Below, piece by piece: positions 25,672-34,081 of a DNA stretch of 64,000 bases. Position 1 is the first letter of the stretch; each line of letters starts with the position of its first letter. A program made the translations under genes and the position numbers. Source of the DNA: Gp1-AA133 sp963850425. Lineage in GTDB: Bacteria; Acidobacteriota; Terriglobia; Terriglobales; Acidobacteriaceae. The notes beneath the pieces are model-generated. The model had not been told where the DNA came from and ran no database searches. It saw nothing but the letters and a program-made list of their open reading frames with translations. The DNA lies in NCBI GenBank assembly GCA_963850425.1, contig CAWKLF010000001.1, positions 992,001 through 1,056,000 of the forward strand, written 5' to 3'.

Positions 25672-26196
25672 TCATTTCTTGGGCTGGGCCGTCGGGGGCA
25701 GCAATCCATTCAAGCGTAAATAAGTGGCCGCCGCAGAATAGTGATCCGCCCAGTCATTCGTGAGCGCGATCAACGACCAGGCCCGTGGAACCTCGCGCCC
25801 GCCATAAGCCTGAATGGTGTCGCCCAATTTGCTGTCATCCACTTTCGCAATACTCGTTGTGCAGAAGTCGAACGACGCCTTGAGCGCAGCGACCAAGCCC
25901 TCCTTGTCGGTCTCCTTAGGCATATCGAGCTTGGGTTGCGCGGTGTCGCTGGCTTTGGCGCACAGGTAATAGTTCGAATCAATCATGTGAGCGACCAGGT
26001 GGCCGAACGTCATTTGCGGCGGAGTCGGCTTGAACGAAAACTTGTCAGCCGGCATGGTCTCAACGGCGCCCTGCAGGTTTTTGGCCTGCCGCGGCATAAT
26101 TTCCTTGATCACTGTAGTGACCGGATTCTTCTTCTGCGCGAATGCCGTCCAGCCGAGAGCGTAGAAAATCAGCACAAACGCCGAGGATCGTTTCAT
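25672..26196 (-). CDS. DinB-like four-helix protein, exported
   Basis: A 174-residue protein with a signal peptide (MKRSSAFVLIFYALGWTAFAQ). The mature part is a DinB-like helical bundle with the metal-site pattern in FGHLVAHMIDSNYYLC and LTNDWADHYSAAATYLR (His residues in helices 2 and 4). GGAGG is 7 nt before ATG 26196, which decides this start. DinB-fold proteins include thiol-dependent S-transferases and many of unknown role; a secreted form is common in soil bacteria. It is convergent with the radical SAM gene by 16 bp. Confidence 0.82.
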   Translation of the reverse strand: MKRSSAFVLIFYALGWTAFAQKKNPVTTVIKEIMPRQAKNLQGAVETMPADKFSFKPTPPQMTFGHLVAHMIDSNYYLCAKASDTAQPKLDMPKETDKEGLVAALKASFDFCTTSIAKVDDSKLGDTIQAYGGREVPRAWSLIALTNDWADHYSAAATYLRLNGLLPPTAQPKK

Positions 26197-26290
26197 AAAA
26201 GCGCCTCCAATGGAATGCAAAGAGAATAACCGGGAGGAACGAACTTCGCCAAGCCACCCATGCCGTCAAGTGGATCGGGAGATGCGGACG

Positions 26291-27082
26291 CTAGACCGTG
26301 ATTTCGGGCGTCGCCTCGAGCAAGCTCTTGGTGTAAGGATGTTGCGGTTGCTCGGTCATCTGCGCGGTCGGTCCTGTTTCCACGATCCGCCCGCGATACA
26401 TCACGGCGATGCGGGTGGCAAGATAGCGGACTACCGGCATGGAGTGAGAAATAAACAAATACGTGAGGCCGAACTCCCGCTGCAGTTGAGCCAGTAAGTT
26501 CACAATCTGCGCGCCCACGCTGACGTCCAGAGCCGAGACAGGCTCGTCGGCCACAATGAACCTGGGACGAAGTGCCAACGCGCGAGCGATGCCGATCCGC
26601 TGGCGCTGGCCGCCACTAAACTCGTGCGGAAAGCGGCGTCCGGCTGAATCGTCCATGCCCACCGCCCGCAGAAGTTCGGCGACCCGGGAACGCCGGGCGT
26701 CGGTACTAAGCGATTCATGGATGATGAGAGGCTCAGCGATGACATCATGGACACGAAATCGGGGGTCGAGCGAACCGAATGGGTCCTGAAAAATGATCTG
26801 CATATCGCGCCGCATCCGGCGCATCTCGCCCCCTCCGGCGGCCAGCAGATCATGTCCGTCAAAACGAATGTTGCCCGATGTTGGTTCCACGAGTCGCAGG
26901 ATGAGCCGCCCGAGCGTGCTCTTCCCGGAGCCCGACTCCCCTACCAGCCCCAGGGTCTCGCCCGCTTCGACAGTGAGCGAAACATCGTCCACCGCGCGCA
27001 CCTCGCCGTGGCTTCCGCCTCCGAAGACGGACTCGCCCAGCGGATAGATCTTTGTGAGATTGCGGACCTCAACGAGAGACAT
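26291..27082 (-). CDS. Oligopeptide/dipeptide-type ABC transporter ATP-binding protein
   Basis: A 263-residue ATPase of the OppF/DppF type. Walker A is GESGSGKST, the Q-loop is IIFQDPFGSLDPR, the signature is FSGGQRQR, Walker B is FIVADEPVSALD and the switch His is in ISHSM. The C-terminal HPYTKSLLEATPEI segment is typical of the oligopeptide subfamily. No permease, binding protein or second ATPase lies next to it, so it is an orphan component; partners would have to be elsewhere in the genome. Upstream is an AT-rich repeat tract before the EamA gene. Confidence 0.9.
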   Translation of the reverse strand: MSLVEVRNLTKIYPLGESVFGGGSHGEVRAVDDVSLTVEAGETLGLVGESGSGKSTLGRLILRLVEPTSGNIRFDGHDLLAAGGGEMRRMRRDMQIIFQDPFGSLDPRFRVHDVIAEPLIIHESLSTDARRSRVAELLRAVGMDDSAGRRFPHEFSGGQRQRIGIARALALRPRFIVADEPVSALDVSVGAQIVNLLAQLQREFGLTYLFISHSMPVVRYLATRIAVMYRGRIVETGPTAQMTEQPQHPYTKSLLEATPEITV

Positions 27083-27084
27083 GG

Positions 27085-27205
27085 GAAGATTGAGTAATTG
27101 GGAAATTTAGTAATTGAGTAATTTGTAATTTGGCATGGGGTAATTTGCAATTTGAAAGCGAGGGGATTGTCTACATTCTGTCAAATTTACAAATTCCCAA
27201 TTACC
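27085..27205. repeat. AT-rich intergenic tract of AATTTGT/AATTGGG-like units
   Basis: The 146-bp gap between the ABC ATPase and EamA genes is made of related seven- to nine-base units such as TAATTGGGAAATTTAG, TAATTGAGTAATTTGTAATT and GGGTAATTTGCAATTTG, with AAATTTACAAATTCCCAATT as an inverted version near 27183. The AT content is far above that of the flanking genes. No gene or clear promoter is visible in it. Confidence 0.65.
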
Positions 27206-27228
27206 AGAGTCCTCATTTCCCACTCGCT

Positions 27229-28074
27229 TCAGCCGGCAATCATCGGCACCGCCGCCAGCGCGGCCATCATCCCCACAACCCGCCAACGCGAAAAGTGTTC
27301 TTGAAGAAAAAAGCGGGCCAGCAGCACCGTGACAGCCGGATAGAGTGAGCTGATCACGACCGCCGAGTCCAGTCTTCCGCGCTGGCTGGCCACGATAAAC
27401 AACGCGCTGCCGGAGATGTCGAGGACGCCCGCTCCCAGTCCCCACGCCACGCCCGTCCGGTCAATCGGACCGAATTGTCGGGTGAGAACCACAATTGCAC
27501 CGGTCGTGAGCAGCGAGACAAATCGGGACATGCCCGCCAACCAGAACACCGAGGCCTCGCCGGCCTGATGAATGCAAAGAAAGTATCCCGCGAAGCCGAT
27601 CCCTGCGACCATGGCTGTGCCGATCCCCTTGGGATGGCCGCTCCGTCCCTCTGACCGCGAGATGAGCCAGATGCCAACGCCCGCAAGGACGAACCCGGCG
27701 ATCTGATGTAGTCCCGGAAATCCTTGCGTGAAGAATCCGAATATGGTCGGGATGCCGGCTCCCAGAACTGCCGATACAGGTGCCGTTAGCCCCATGTTTC
27801 CCGTCGACAGCGCCCGATAAAAGACTGCCAGCGCGAATCCACCAAACAGACCCGCGGCTACCGCCCACTGCAGATTTTGTTTCGCTGGAAATGTCGAGTG
27901 AAAAACGAACGCAAGAATGATCATCACCGTCGTCCCGCTGAAGTGGGTGACGGTGGTCAACAGAAAGGCGTTGGCTTTCCGCGAAGCGTACCCACCGATA
28001 AAATCGCTCATGCCCCATGCAAATGTTGCGGCAAGCGCGGAACTGGCGGGAACGAGTTGGTAAGGGATAAACAA
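27229..28074 (-). CDS. EamA/DMT-family transporter
   Basis: A 281-residue integral membrane protein with about ten predicted helices arranged as two five-helix halves (first half about 10-140, second about 150-281). Conserved EamA features include AVFYRALSTGNMGLTAPVSAVLGAGIP and the second-half match SSLYPAVTVLLARFFLQEHFS. The drug/metabolite superfamily exports amino acids, nucleotides or drugs; the substrate cannot be read from sequence. It lies on the minus strand upstream of the ABC ATPase, separated by the AT-rich repeat tract, and diverges from cutC. Confidence 0.88.
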   Translation of the reverse strand: MFIPYQLVPASSALAATFAWGMSDFIGGYASRKANAFLLTTVTHFSGTTVMIILAFVFHSTFPAKQNLQWAVAAGLFGGFALAVFYRALSTGNMGLTAPVSAVLGAGIPTIFGFFTQGFPGLHQIAGFVLAGVGIWLISRSEGRSGHPKGIGTAMVAGIGFAGYFLCIHQAGEASVFWLAGMSRFVSLLTTGAIVVLTRQFGPIDRTGVAWGLGAGVLDISGSALFIVASQRGRLDSAVVISSLYPAVTVLLARFFLQEHFSRWRVVGMMAALAAVPMIAG

Positions 28075-28235
28075 GGAGGCTAGTCGAATCGAACGAGATT
28101 AGCACGCCAGAGTTTCGAGCCACGAGCTTCAACAGCAAACTCACGAATTGGAAGCATCGCAGTTTGCTCGCAACACACCATGACGCTCAAGCTCGTGTTG
28201 TAGACTCTCTGCTCCAGCGGGCCCATGTGCCCCCT

Positions 28236-28991
28236 ATGCCTTCACCGGTTTTACTCGAAGTGTGCGTGGAGACGGTTGCCTCGGCAATTGCTGCCCAGCG
28301 TGGAGGTGCGCGCCGGATCGAACTTTGCAGCAATCTTGCGGTGGAGGGCGTTACCCCCAACCCTACGCTTATCGAACAAGTTCGACGGCAAGTCGCAATT
28401 CCGCTTCACGTCCTCATTCGTCCCCGCGCAGGAGATTTTCACTACACGGCAACTGAATTCGAAGCGATCAAGAGTGAGATCCACCAAGCTAAAAAGCTGG
28501 GAGCCAACGGACTTGTTTTCGGAGTTCTCGACTCAAGTTCGCGCGTCGACGTGGCAAGAACCTGCGAACTCGTCAAACTGGCGCGCCCGCTCAGCGTCAC
28601 CTTTCATCGGGCGTTCGACGCTTGCCCTGATTTGCCGGCAGCACTCAATGATGTGGTGAGGACGGGAGCGGACCGTGTGTTAACTTCGGGTGGGGCGCGC
28701 ACCGCGAACCAGGGAGTCGCAATGCTGGCCCGGCTCGTGAAGTCCGCGGCTGGACAAATCAAGATCCTGGCTTGCGGCCGGATCCGCGAAGAGAATATTC
28801 ACAGAATCCTCGACTCCACTGGCGTGCGCGAAGTCCATACCAGCTTGCTGCCTCGCTTACCCGATCAGAAATGCGCTGACGTGGCAGCGGGAGGGGCCGT
28901 CCCACAGAATTTCGTTCTGCGTCCTGAGGCCGTAGCGCGCCTTCTCGAGGCCGCCGCAAAAGGCGCCGCCGACACGTCCCACGACGGCTAA
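28236..28991 (+). CDS. cutC: CutC family protein
   Basis: A 251-residue TIM-barrel protein of the CutC family: LLEVCVETVASAIAAQRGGARRIELCSNLAVEGVTP near the start, then HVLIRPRAGDFHYT, LGANGLVFGVLD, TFHRAFDAC and VLTSGGARTA. CutC was first linked to copper tolerance, but a direct copper role is disputed. I place the start at 28236 (MPSPVLLEV); an open frame extends to 28164 without family similarity. rpe follows after 64 bp. This cutC is not near the CuA-type cupredoxin gene. Confidence 0.9.
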   Translation: MPSPVLLEVCVETVASAIAAQRGGARRIELCSNLAVEGVTPNPTLIEQVRRQVAIPLHVLIRPRAGDFHYTATEFEAIKSEIHQAKKLGANGLVFGVLDSSSRVDVARTCELVKLARPLSVTFHRAFDACPDLPAALNDVVRTGADRVLTSGGARTANQGVAMLARLVKSAAGQIKILACGRIREENIHRILDSTGVREVHTSLLPRLPDQKCADVAAGGAVPQNFVLRPEAVARLLEAAAKGAADTSHDG

Positions 28992-29055
28992 CCTGCTGGC
29001 GCATTTGGGGTTCTGACCGCAAAACCACGTGTTAGAATTTCGGAAGGAAGTTTCT

Positions 29056-29745
29056 TTGCGAGACCCAGGTTTGATCGAACTAGCGCCCTCCATACTGTCG
29101 GCGGATTTCGCCCACCTCGGCGAGCAGGTGCAGCGCGCCACCGAGGGCGGTGCGACCGTGGTCCATGTCGACATCATGGACGGGCATTTCGTGCCCAACC
29201 TTACCATCGGGCCGCCCGTCGTCAAGTCGCTCCGCAAAGCGACCGACCTCCCGCTCGACTGCCACCTGATGATCGAGAATGCAGACGAATTCATTCCGGC
29301 ATTTGCGGACGCAGGGGCAAACTGGATCTCGGTACATCAGGAAGCCTGTGTTCACCTGGATCGGACGCTGCATCACATTAGAGACCATGGGGCGCTTGCC
29401 GGCGTCGTGATCAATCCGGCCACGCCGGTTGAAACGCTCTCGGAAGTGCTTGATATCGTGGACTATGTGCTGGTGATGTCGGTGAATCCGGGCTTCGGCG
29501 CCCAGAAATTCTTGCCGAATTCCCTGCACAAAATGCGGCAACTGGCCGAGATTCGCTCGCGGCGCGGCCTCAATTTCCGGATTGAAGTCGATGGCGGCGT
29601 CGCGCTCGACACCGTGGCCGAGGTGGTCCGCGCGGGTGCAGAAATTCTGGTGGCAGGCAACGCGGTATTCGGCAAAGGTGATCCAAAGACTAACGCCGAG
29701 AAAATCTTGAAGGCTGCCACCGAGGCCACGCTGCAGAAAGTTTGA
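29056..29745 (+). CDS. rpe: Ribulose-phosphate 3-epimerase
   Basis: A 229-residue TIM-barrel epimerase of the pentose phosphate pathway. Signatures are ELAPSILSADFAHLG, VHVDIMDGHFVPNLTIGP with metal ligand and catalytic Asp, CHLMIENAD, VLVMSVNPGFGAQKF and IEVDGGV. TTG 29056 is chosen because GGAAGGAAG ends 5 nt before it. The GTG at 29029 overlaps a TTAGAAT -10-like box, so it is unlikely to be used. The gene is followed by three hairpins and bamD. Confidence 0.94.
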   Translation: MRDPGLIELAPSILSADFAHLGEQVQRATEGGATVVHVDIMDGHFVPNLTIGPPVVKSLRKATDLPLDCHLMIENADEFIPAFADAGANWISVHQEACVHLDRTLHHIRDHGALAGVVINPATPVETLSEVLDIVDYVLVMSVNPGFGAQKFLPNSLHKMRQLAEIRSRRGLNFRIEVDGGVALDTVAEVVRAGAEILVAGNAVFGKGDPKTNAEKILKAATEATLQKV

Positions 29746-29757
29746 TAGTTCACCTGG

Positions 29758-29818
29758 CGACAGGCGCCCTCGTCTGTCGAGCTGGATTGCATCCAGCAAC
29801 ACGGGACGTAAGCCCGTG
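29758..29818. repeat. Three consecutive hairpins between rpe and bamD
   Basis: Three perfect inverted repeats lie end to end: CGACAG/CTGTCG (29758-29763, 29774-29779), GCTGGAT-TGC-ATCCAGC (29781-29797) and CACGGG/CCCGTG (29800-29818). No T-run follows. The block resembles a modular hairpin repeat, like the one at 48540-48648, rather than a standard terminator. Confidence 0.65.
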
Positions 29819-29841
29819 CGATATTGATCTCCGAGGTTCTT

Positions 29842-31266
29842 ATGTCACGTCGTATTCCGGTCTTCGTTTTGCTAGGCGCGCTCGCGTTCAGCATCAGCTG
29901 CACGAATAAGAAGGTCAACAATCCCCTGGCCAACGTAGGTTCCAAGCAGCCGGATAAGGTCCTGTTTGACCGCGCCATGGACGCGATGAAGCACAACCGC
30001 TTCGACGTGGCCCGCATGACCCTGCAGACTCTGATCAATACCTATCCCGACTCGGAGTTCATTGCCCGCGCCAAGCTGGCCGTGGGCGATTCCTGGTACG
30101 CCGAAGGCGGCACGGCCGCCTTGTCACAGGCTGAAATTGAATACAAGGATTTCGAAACCTTCTTCCCTAACATGCCCGAAGCCGCCGAGGCGCAGTTGAA
30201 GATCGCGAACATCCACTACCAGCAGATGGAGAAACCCGATCGAGACTACACCCACGCAAAGCGCGCGGAAGATGAATACCGAAACCTGATCCTGCAGTAT
30301 CCCGATTCCAAGCTCCTGCCTGAAGCCAAGCAACGACTACTGGAAGTGCAGGAAGTGCTGGGGGAGCGGGAATATGAGATTGGACGCTTCTACTATCTGC
30401 GCCAGTCCTATCCGGCGGCAATCGCGCGCTTGAGTTCCCTGGTAGAACGCTACCCGCTTTATAGCGGCGCTGCCGAGACTCTCTACCTTCTTGCCCAATG
30501 CTATGAAGGTGAAGTCACAGTTGTGCGGTCCAAACCTCTGAATGAAACCCTGAAGGCACGAGTGATCGAGGAATTCACCAACAAAGCAGCCGCCGCTTAC
30601 GACAAAATCCTCACCCGCTACCCCCTGACGGATCGTACCGAGGACGCCACCAGGAGGCTCGAGGCTCTTCATCGTCCTGTCCCTAAACCCACGCAGGCCG
30701 CCATCGCCCAGAACAAAGCCGAAGAAGAAAGCCGCCGTACGACTGGCATGGTCAGTCACGTGATGGCCGGCTTCAAGAAGCATCCCGACGTCGCACGCGC
30801 GACAAAAGTGGGCGAGCCGCCCTTGGTTGATCCTAAGGGGATGAGTGCCACCGACTTCAGCAAAGAAGTGACGCAGGCCCTGATGCCCCCGGCTCCGGGA
30901 GGCAGCACCGGAATAACTGTGGAGGTCCCCAAGGACGGATCCGCAGCACCGCCACCGAACCAGCCCGCGCCTCGGTCTGACTCGATCGCCCCCGCCTCCA
31001 CCGACGGCGCCTCACCTGCCGCGGCGCCCGATCCCAACGAATTGAAGCCGAACACAGCGCCCGATCCCAACGAACTCAAGGTCGATCCCGCGGAAGCAGG
31101 CACACAGAATTTACCGCCTCCAACGCAGGTGAACGAGATTCAGCCAGGCACGGATACTTCTGCGGCCGCTTCCAGCAGTTCCAGTTCGTCCGAAGCATCC
31201 ACCGGCAAGGCGTCGACCAGCAAGAAAAAGAAGAAAAAAGGCTTGGGCAAGCTCAACCCGTTCTAG
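29842..31266 (+). CDS. bamD: Outer membrane assembly lipoprotein BamD with long C-terminal extension
   Basis: About 474 residues. The signal peptide ends in a lipobox-like FSISC, giving a lipidated Cys. TPR-like repeats (about 30-270) match BamD/YfiO: KVLFDRAMDAMKHNRFDVARMTLQTLINTYPDSEF, AEIEYKDFETFFPN, and IGRFYYLRQSYPAAIARLSSLVERYP. BamD normally ends near residue 245; here about 200 further residues are Pro/Ala/Ser-rich, with a duplicated APDPNEL motif from an 18-bp direct repeat (31024 and 31057). The tail SKKKKKKGLGKLNPF ends the protein. GAGG precedes ATG 29842. It is essential for OMP insertion in studied species. Confidence 0.88.
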   Translation: MSRRIPVFVLLGALAFSISCTNKKVNNPLANVGSKQPDKVLFDRAMDAMKHNRFDVARMTLQTLINTYPDSEFIARAKLAVGDSWYAEGGTAALSQAEIEYKDFETFFPNMPEAAEAQLKIANIHYQQMEKPDRDYTHAKRAEDEYRNLILQYPDSKLLPEAKQRLLEVQEVLGEREYEIGRFYYLRQSYPAAIARLSSLVERYPLYSGAAETLYLLAQCYEGEVTVVRSKPLNETLKARVIEEFTNKAAAAYDKILTRYPLTDRTEDATRRLEALHRPVPKPTQAAIAQNKAEEESRRTTGMVSHVMAGFKKHPDVARATKVGEPPLVDPKGMSATDFSKEVTQALMPPAPGGSTGITVEVPKDGSAAPPPNQPAPRSDSIAPASTDGASPAAAPDPNELKPNTAPDPNELKVDPAEAGTQNLPPPTQVNEIQPGTDTSAAASSSSSSSEASTGKASTSKKKKKKGLGKLNPF

Positions 31267-31410
31267 AACGGGAGATCCGTGCAAAGGCGGGGCGGAACTC
31301 GCCCCCGCCCATCTCCTCGAAAACGCGAGTGTTCCACGCCTTCAATGAGATAGCTTCTCAACCTCAACCAGCCATGACCGCTAGTAACCTCTCGTAACCG
31401 CCATCCGCAA

Positions 31411-31439
31411 TTGACTTCAATACAAGCACAGGTTAACTT
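31411..31439 (+). promoter_or_regulatory. Possible sigma-70 promoter for the receiver-linker gene
   Basis: TTGACT (31411-31416), a 17-nt spacer and TAACTT (31434-31439) precede the TTG start at 31473 by 33 nt. The -35 matches 5 of 6 consensus bases but the -10 only 3 of 6, so this is a weak prediction. The rest of the 206-bp gap (31267-31472) shows no other clear signal. Confidence 0.35.
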
Positions 31440-31472
31440 CGCGGTATCTCCCCCTTCACCAAAGGACACCCC

Positions 31473-33473
31473 TTGGCTCGCAAGATTCTGCTCGCCGACG
31501 ACAGCGTGACCGCCCAAAACATGGGCCGGAAGATCCTTACCGACGCTGGTTACGAAGTAATTACTGTCAACAATGGGTCGGCAGCTCTCAAGAAGATCGC
31601 AGAATCCAAGCCCGACCTGATCGTTCTCGACGTCTACATGCCCGGCTACAGCGGGCTTGAGGTTTGCCAGCGTATTAAGGAGAACCGCGAGACCGCGCGC
31701 ATCCCGGTGTTGTTGACCGTCGGCAAACTGGAGCCATTCAAACCCGAAGAAGCTCGTCGCGCCCGCGCCGACGCATTTGTCGTGAAGCCCTTCGAGGCCA
31801 GCGAACTGCTTTCCGCCCTGACGAAGCTGGAAGATAAGGTCATTCCCCAGGCCGAACCGTACAAACAAGGTCGGTTCGCGAGGGCGATGGCTTCCGTTGA
31901 TGCTGAGCCAGACGGGGAGAAATTCGGTGACAAGGACGCAGGCTGGAAAGCGCGTCTGCGGATACCAACCGGAAAGCCGAAGGAAACCGAACCAGCTCCT
32001 GACTACGCCGCCACGCAAGGCAAAGGATTCCGCGATTACGCCGAGCCGTCTTCGAAAAAGACGGCGAGCACGCCGGAAAGGCCCATGCCTGCCGGCCTGC
32101 CACGAGACATTACGCCGGAAGAGATCGCTGCCTTCACCGCGGCGGCGGCTCAGTTAAATGGAGTTCCAGCGCCGCCTCCCTTGCCGGAGCCAGTCAGCCA
32201 GGTCACAACCGTAGATGCAGAGAGTTTTGCTTCTGAAGCCGATGCCCAGGAAAATACTCCTGTAACGTTCGCCAGTTCACCGGCGGTTGCTGAAGGGTCT
32301 GAAGCCACGTCGAGCCCGGCTCCTCCAGAGGCTCCAATTTCCATTGATGCGCTCCCTTCTGAGGCCCTTACAGAGCCGGCACTCGCTGAACCCTTTGCGA
32401 CGCAACCTGAGATCCCGGCGGTCGAAGCCACCACTCATGCGTCTGCACTCGTGGAGGATGCGCCGGAAGAGTCAGAGCAACCAGCCGCGACCAACGTCGA
32501 GGAAAGCAGCGTCACTGCGGTAGTCGAGCCCTCGACGACTTCCATCCCCGAATACTCCGAATCCGCTCCTGTCACGAATGTGACGGAGCCTCCTCCTCAG
32601 TCTGAGGAGCAGCCGACTGCAGCTGCACTCGCGGAAACCAGTCAGGAAATGGATGTTGTGCAACCGCCCGCCTCCACGTCCGATGACGAAGTGATGGCCG
32701 CGCTGCAAACGCTCATCCCCAGCGAATCGATCAGCAGCCCGGCCGCCTCAATAAATTTGTCTTCGAACGACGTTCCGGCAGCCCCCTTGCACGCGGCGAG
32801 TCCACGATGGATCGCGGAAGAAGTGAACTTGGCCGGGGACGAGCTCGCTCTCTCGCTGGAAAATGAGATGGCAGCCGCCTACGCCGCATTTTCCGGCCAG
32901 GGTGCCCACTCCGTTGCGGTTTCTCCCGAAGCATCCTTAGCGCCGACCAATGGAGAAGCTCACATGGTCGCGCCGGCTGAGAACGAACAGGCGGTAGTTC
33001 ACGCAATGGCTTCGGCCGCGGCCGCCGGAGAAGGGATGCCGGTTGTCGCAGCCGTATCCGCACAAACACCCGCCGAGAACTCTACGATTGAACTGTCCCA
33101 CGAAGTGATTGCGGCACCCATTCCCGAGCCCCCCGCCACTGTATCCGCCATGCCCACACTGGCGGACGTTGCGCACGTAGCAAACGAAATGATGGAAGGA
33201 GATGTTATGGCCGCCAGTTGGAAGAACATCCGCGATTCGATTGCGGCAGCTGCGCCGAAACAGGCCCTCTCAAAGGAAGAATTCCGCGAGCCTGAACCGG
33301 TGACAGGTGATCAACACGTTTCTCCCGCATCGCCTGCTGAAGAGGCTCCCCGTCCGCTCCGAGCCACTGACCCCACGGCGATTGCCAATATTGTCGATAG
33401 CGTGCTCGCAGAACTCCGCCCGAAAATCGTGGAGGAGATTGCCCGGAAGCTCGCCGATTCCAATAAGGGTTAG
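31473..33473 (+). CDS. CheY-like receiver protein with very long disordered linker and C-terminal helix
   Basis: A 666-residue protein with a TTG start (AAAGGA upstream). Residues 1-120 are a receiver domain with acidic residues DD (9-10), phosphoacceptor Asp53 in VLDVYMPGYSG and a Lys in FVVKPFEA. About 480 residues of Pro/Ala/Glu/Ser/Val-rich, low-complexity sequence follow. A short segment (DVMAASWKNIRDSIA) and a final helix (IANIVDSVLAELRPKIVEEIARKLADS) look conserved. The layout recalls receiver proteins of gliding and polarity systems (RomR, FrzS) by arrangement only. No output DNA-binding or enzyme domain is present and no kinase is adjacent. Confidence 0.8.
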   Translation: MARKILLADDSVTAQNMGRKILTDAGYEVITVNNGSAALKKIAESKPDLIVLDVYMPGYSGLEVCQRIKENRETARIPVLLTVGKLEPFKPEEARRARADAFVVKPFEASELLSALTKLEDKVIPQAEPYKQGRFARAMASVDAEPDGEKFGDKDAGWKARLRIPTGKPKETEPAPDYAATQGKGFRDYAEPSSKKTASTPERPMPAGLPRDITPEEIAAFTAAAAQLNGVPAPPPLPEPVSQVTTVDAESFASEADAQENTPVTFASSPAVAEGSEATSSPAPPEAPISIDALPSEALTEPALAEPFATQPEIPAVEATTHASALVEDAPEESEQPAATNVEESSVTAVVEPSTTSIPEYSESAPVTNVTEPPPQSEEQPTAAALAETSQEMDVVQPPASTSDDEVMAALQTLIPSESISSPAASINLSSNDVPAAPLHAASPRWIAEEVNLAGDELALSLENEMAAAYAAFSGQGAHSVAVSPEASLAPTNGEAHMVAPAENEQAVVHAMASAAAAGEGMPVVAAVSAQTPAENSTIELSHEVIAAPIPEPPATVSAMPTLADVAHVANEMMEGDVMAASWKNIRDSIAAAAPKQALSKEEFREPEPVTGDQHVSPASPAEEAPRPLRATDPTAIANIVDSVLAELRPKIVEEIARKLADSNKG

Positions 33474-33522
33474 CTCCGCCTTAGCAGGCGTGAGATTCGG
33501 CAGACCAAATAGAGGTTTCCAC

Positions 33523-33554
33523 GAACGCCACTCAGTGAGTGGCGTTCCCCTTTT
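33523..33554 (+). terminator. Rho-independent terminator after the receiver gene
   Basis: A 10-bp perfect stem (GAACGCCACT / AGTGGCGTTC) with a 5-nt loop is followed by CCC and four T residues. It lies 50 bp after the stop of the receiver-linker gene. Confidence 0.85.
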
Positions 33555-33670
33555 GCGCTGGAAACACGATGATCACCGCGTCCGGTTTGCCCGGCTCGAA
33601 TCAGCCCAGCCATATTGATCGCTGCCGGAGGAGATCCGCGGTCTTTCTCGCTCGCACAAGGCGCGCGCGG

Positions 33671-33955
33671 TTATGAGAGTTCGTCGGCCGTCTTTGGACT
33701 GATCACCTTCCCGATTTCCGTGATCTTGTTGGCTGGAAACCCGCTTAGTTTCGCGTGCTTCTGGATTGCCGACTCATCGTTCGCCATATAGATGCAAAAC
33801 GTCTTGTTATCGGCAACGTAGGACTCGACCCACTGAATTTGGTCGGAGCCGATTTCCGCCAGCGCCTTGTTCGAGGTCGCCGCCGCCTGCCGCAACGGTT
33901 CTCCTTGCAGGTCTCCCACCTTCGGGATCTCGCGTTCAATCAGGTATTTCTTCAT
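33671..33955 (-). CDS. DUF4242 (SCO4226-type nickel-binding) domain protein
   Basis: A 94-residue protein with the DUF4242 pattern: MKKYLIEREIP...L, WVESYVADNKTFCIYMANDESAIQKHAKLSGFPANKITEI. The family is a small ferredoxin-like dimer; one member (SCO4226) binds nickel. GGAGGAAG lies just upstream of ATG 33955. It is divergent from the GlxA/AraC regulator, and the gap contains a palindromic element (34024-34054) that recurs in front of the gene at 45798. It is therefore a probable target of that regulator. Its physiological role is unknown. Confidence 0.85.
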   Translation of the reverse strand: MKKYLIEREIPKVGDLQGEPLRQAAATSNKALAEIGSDQIQWVESYVADNKTFCIYMANDESAIQKHAKLSGFPANKITEIGKVISPKTADELS

Positions 33956-34023
33956 GACTTCCTCCAGTCCTCTGTCAGGACATCTAGTAGATGTCTTGAA
34001 AATAGCTGGTCGAATGACTTGCG

Positions 34024-34054
34024 ACAAGATGGCAGATTTGCCATTATAGATAGG
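34024..34054. promoter_or_regulatory. Palindromic operator, copy A
   Basis: A 31-bp element centred on the inverted repeat ATGGCA-GATT-TGCCAT lies in the gap between the DUF4242 gene and the GlxA/AraC gene, 69 bp from the first start and 27 bp from the second. It matches copy B (45906-45936) at 27 of 31 positions, including the non-palindromic flanks ACAAG and ATAGG. Confidence 0.75.
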
Positions 34055-34081
34055 CATTTCAGCCATCGAGGGAGTGTGTCG

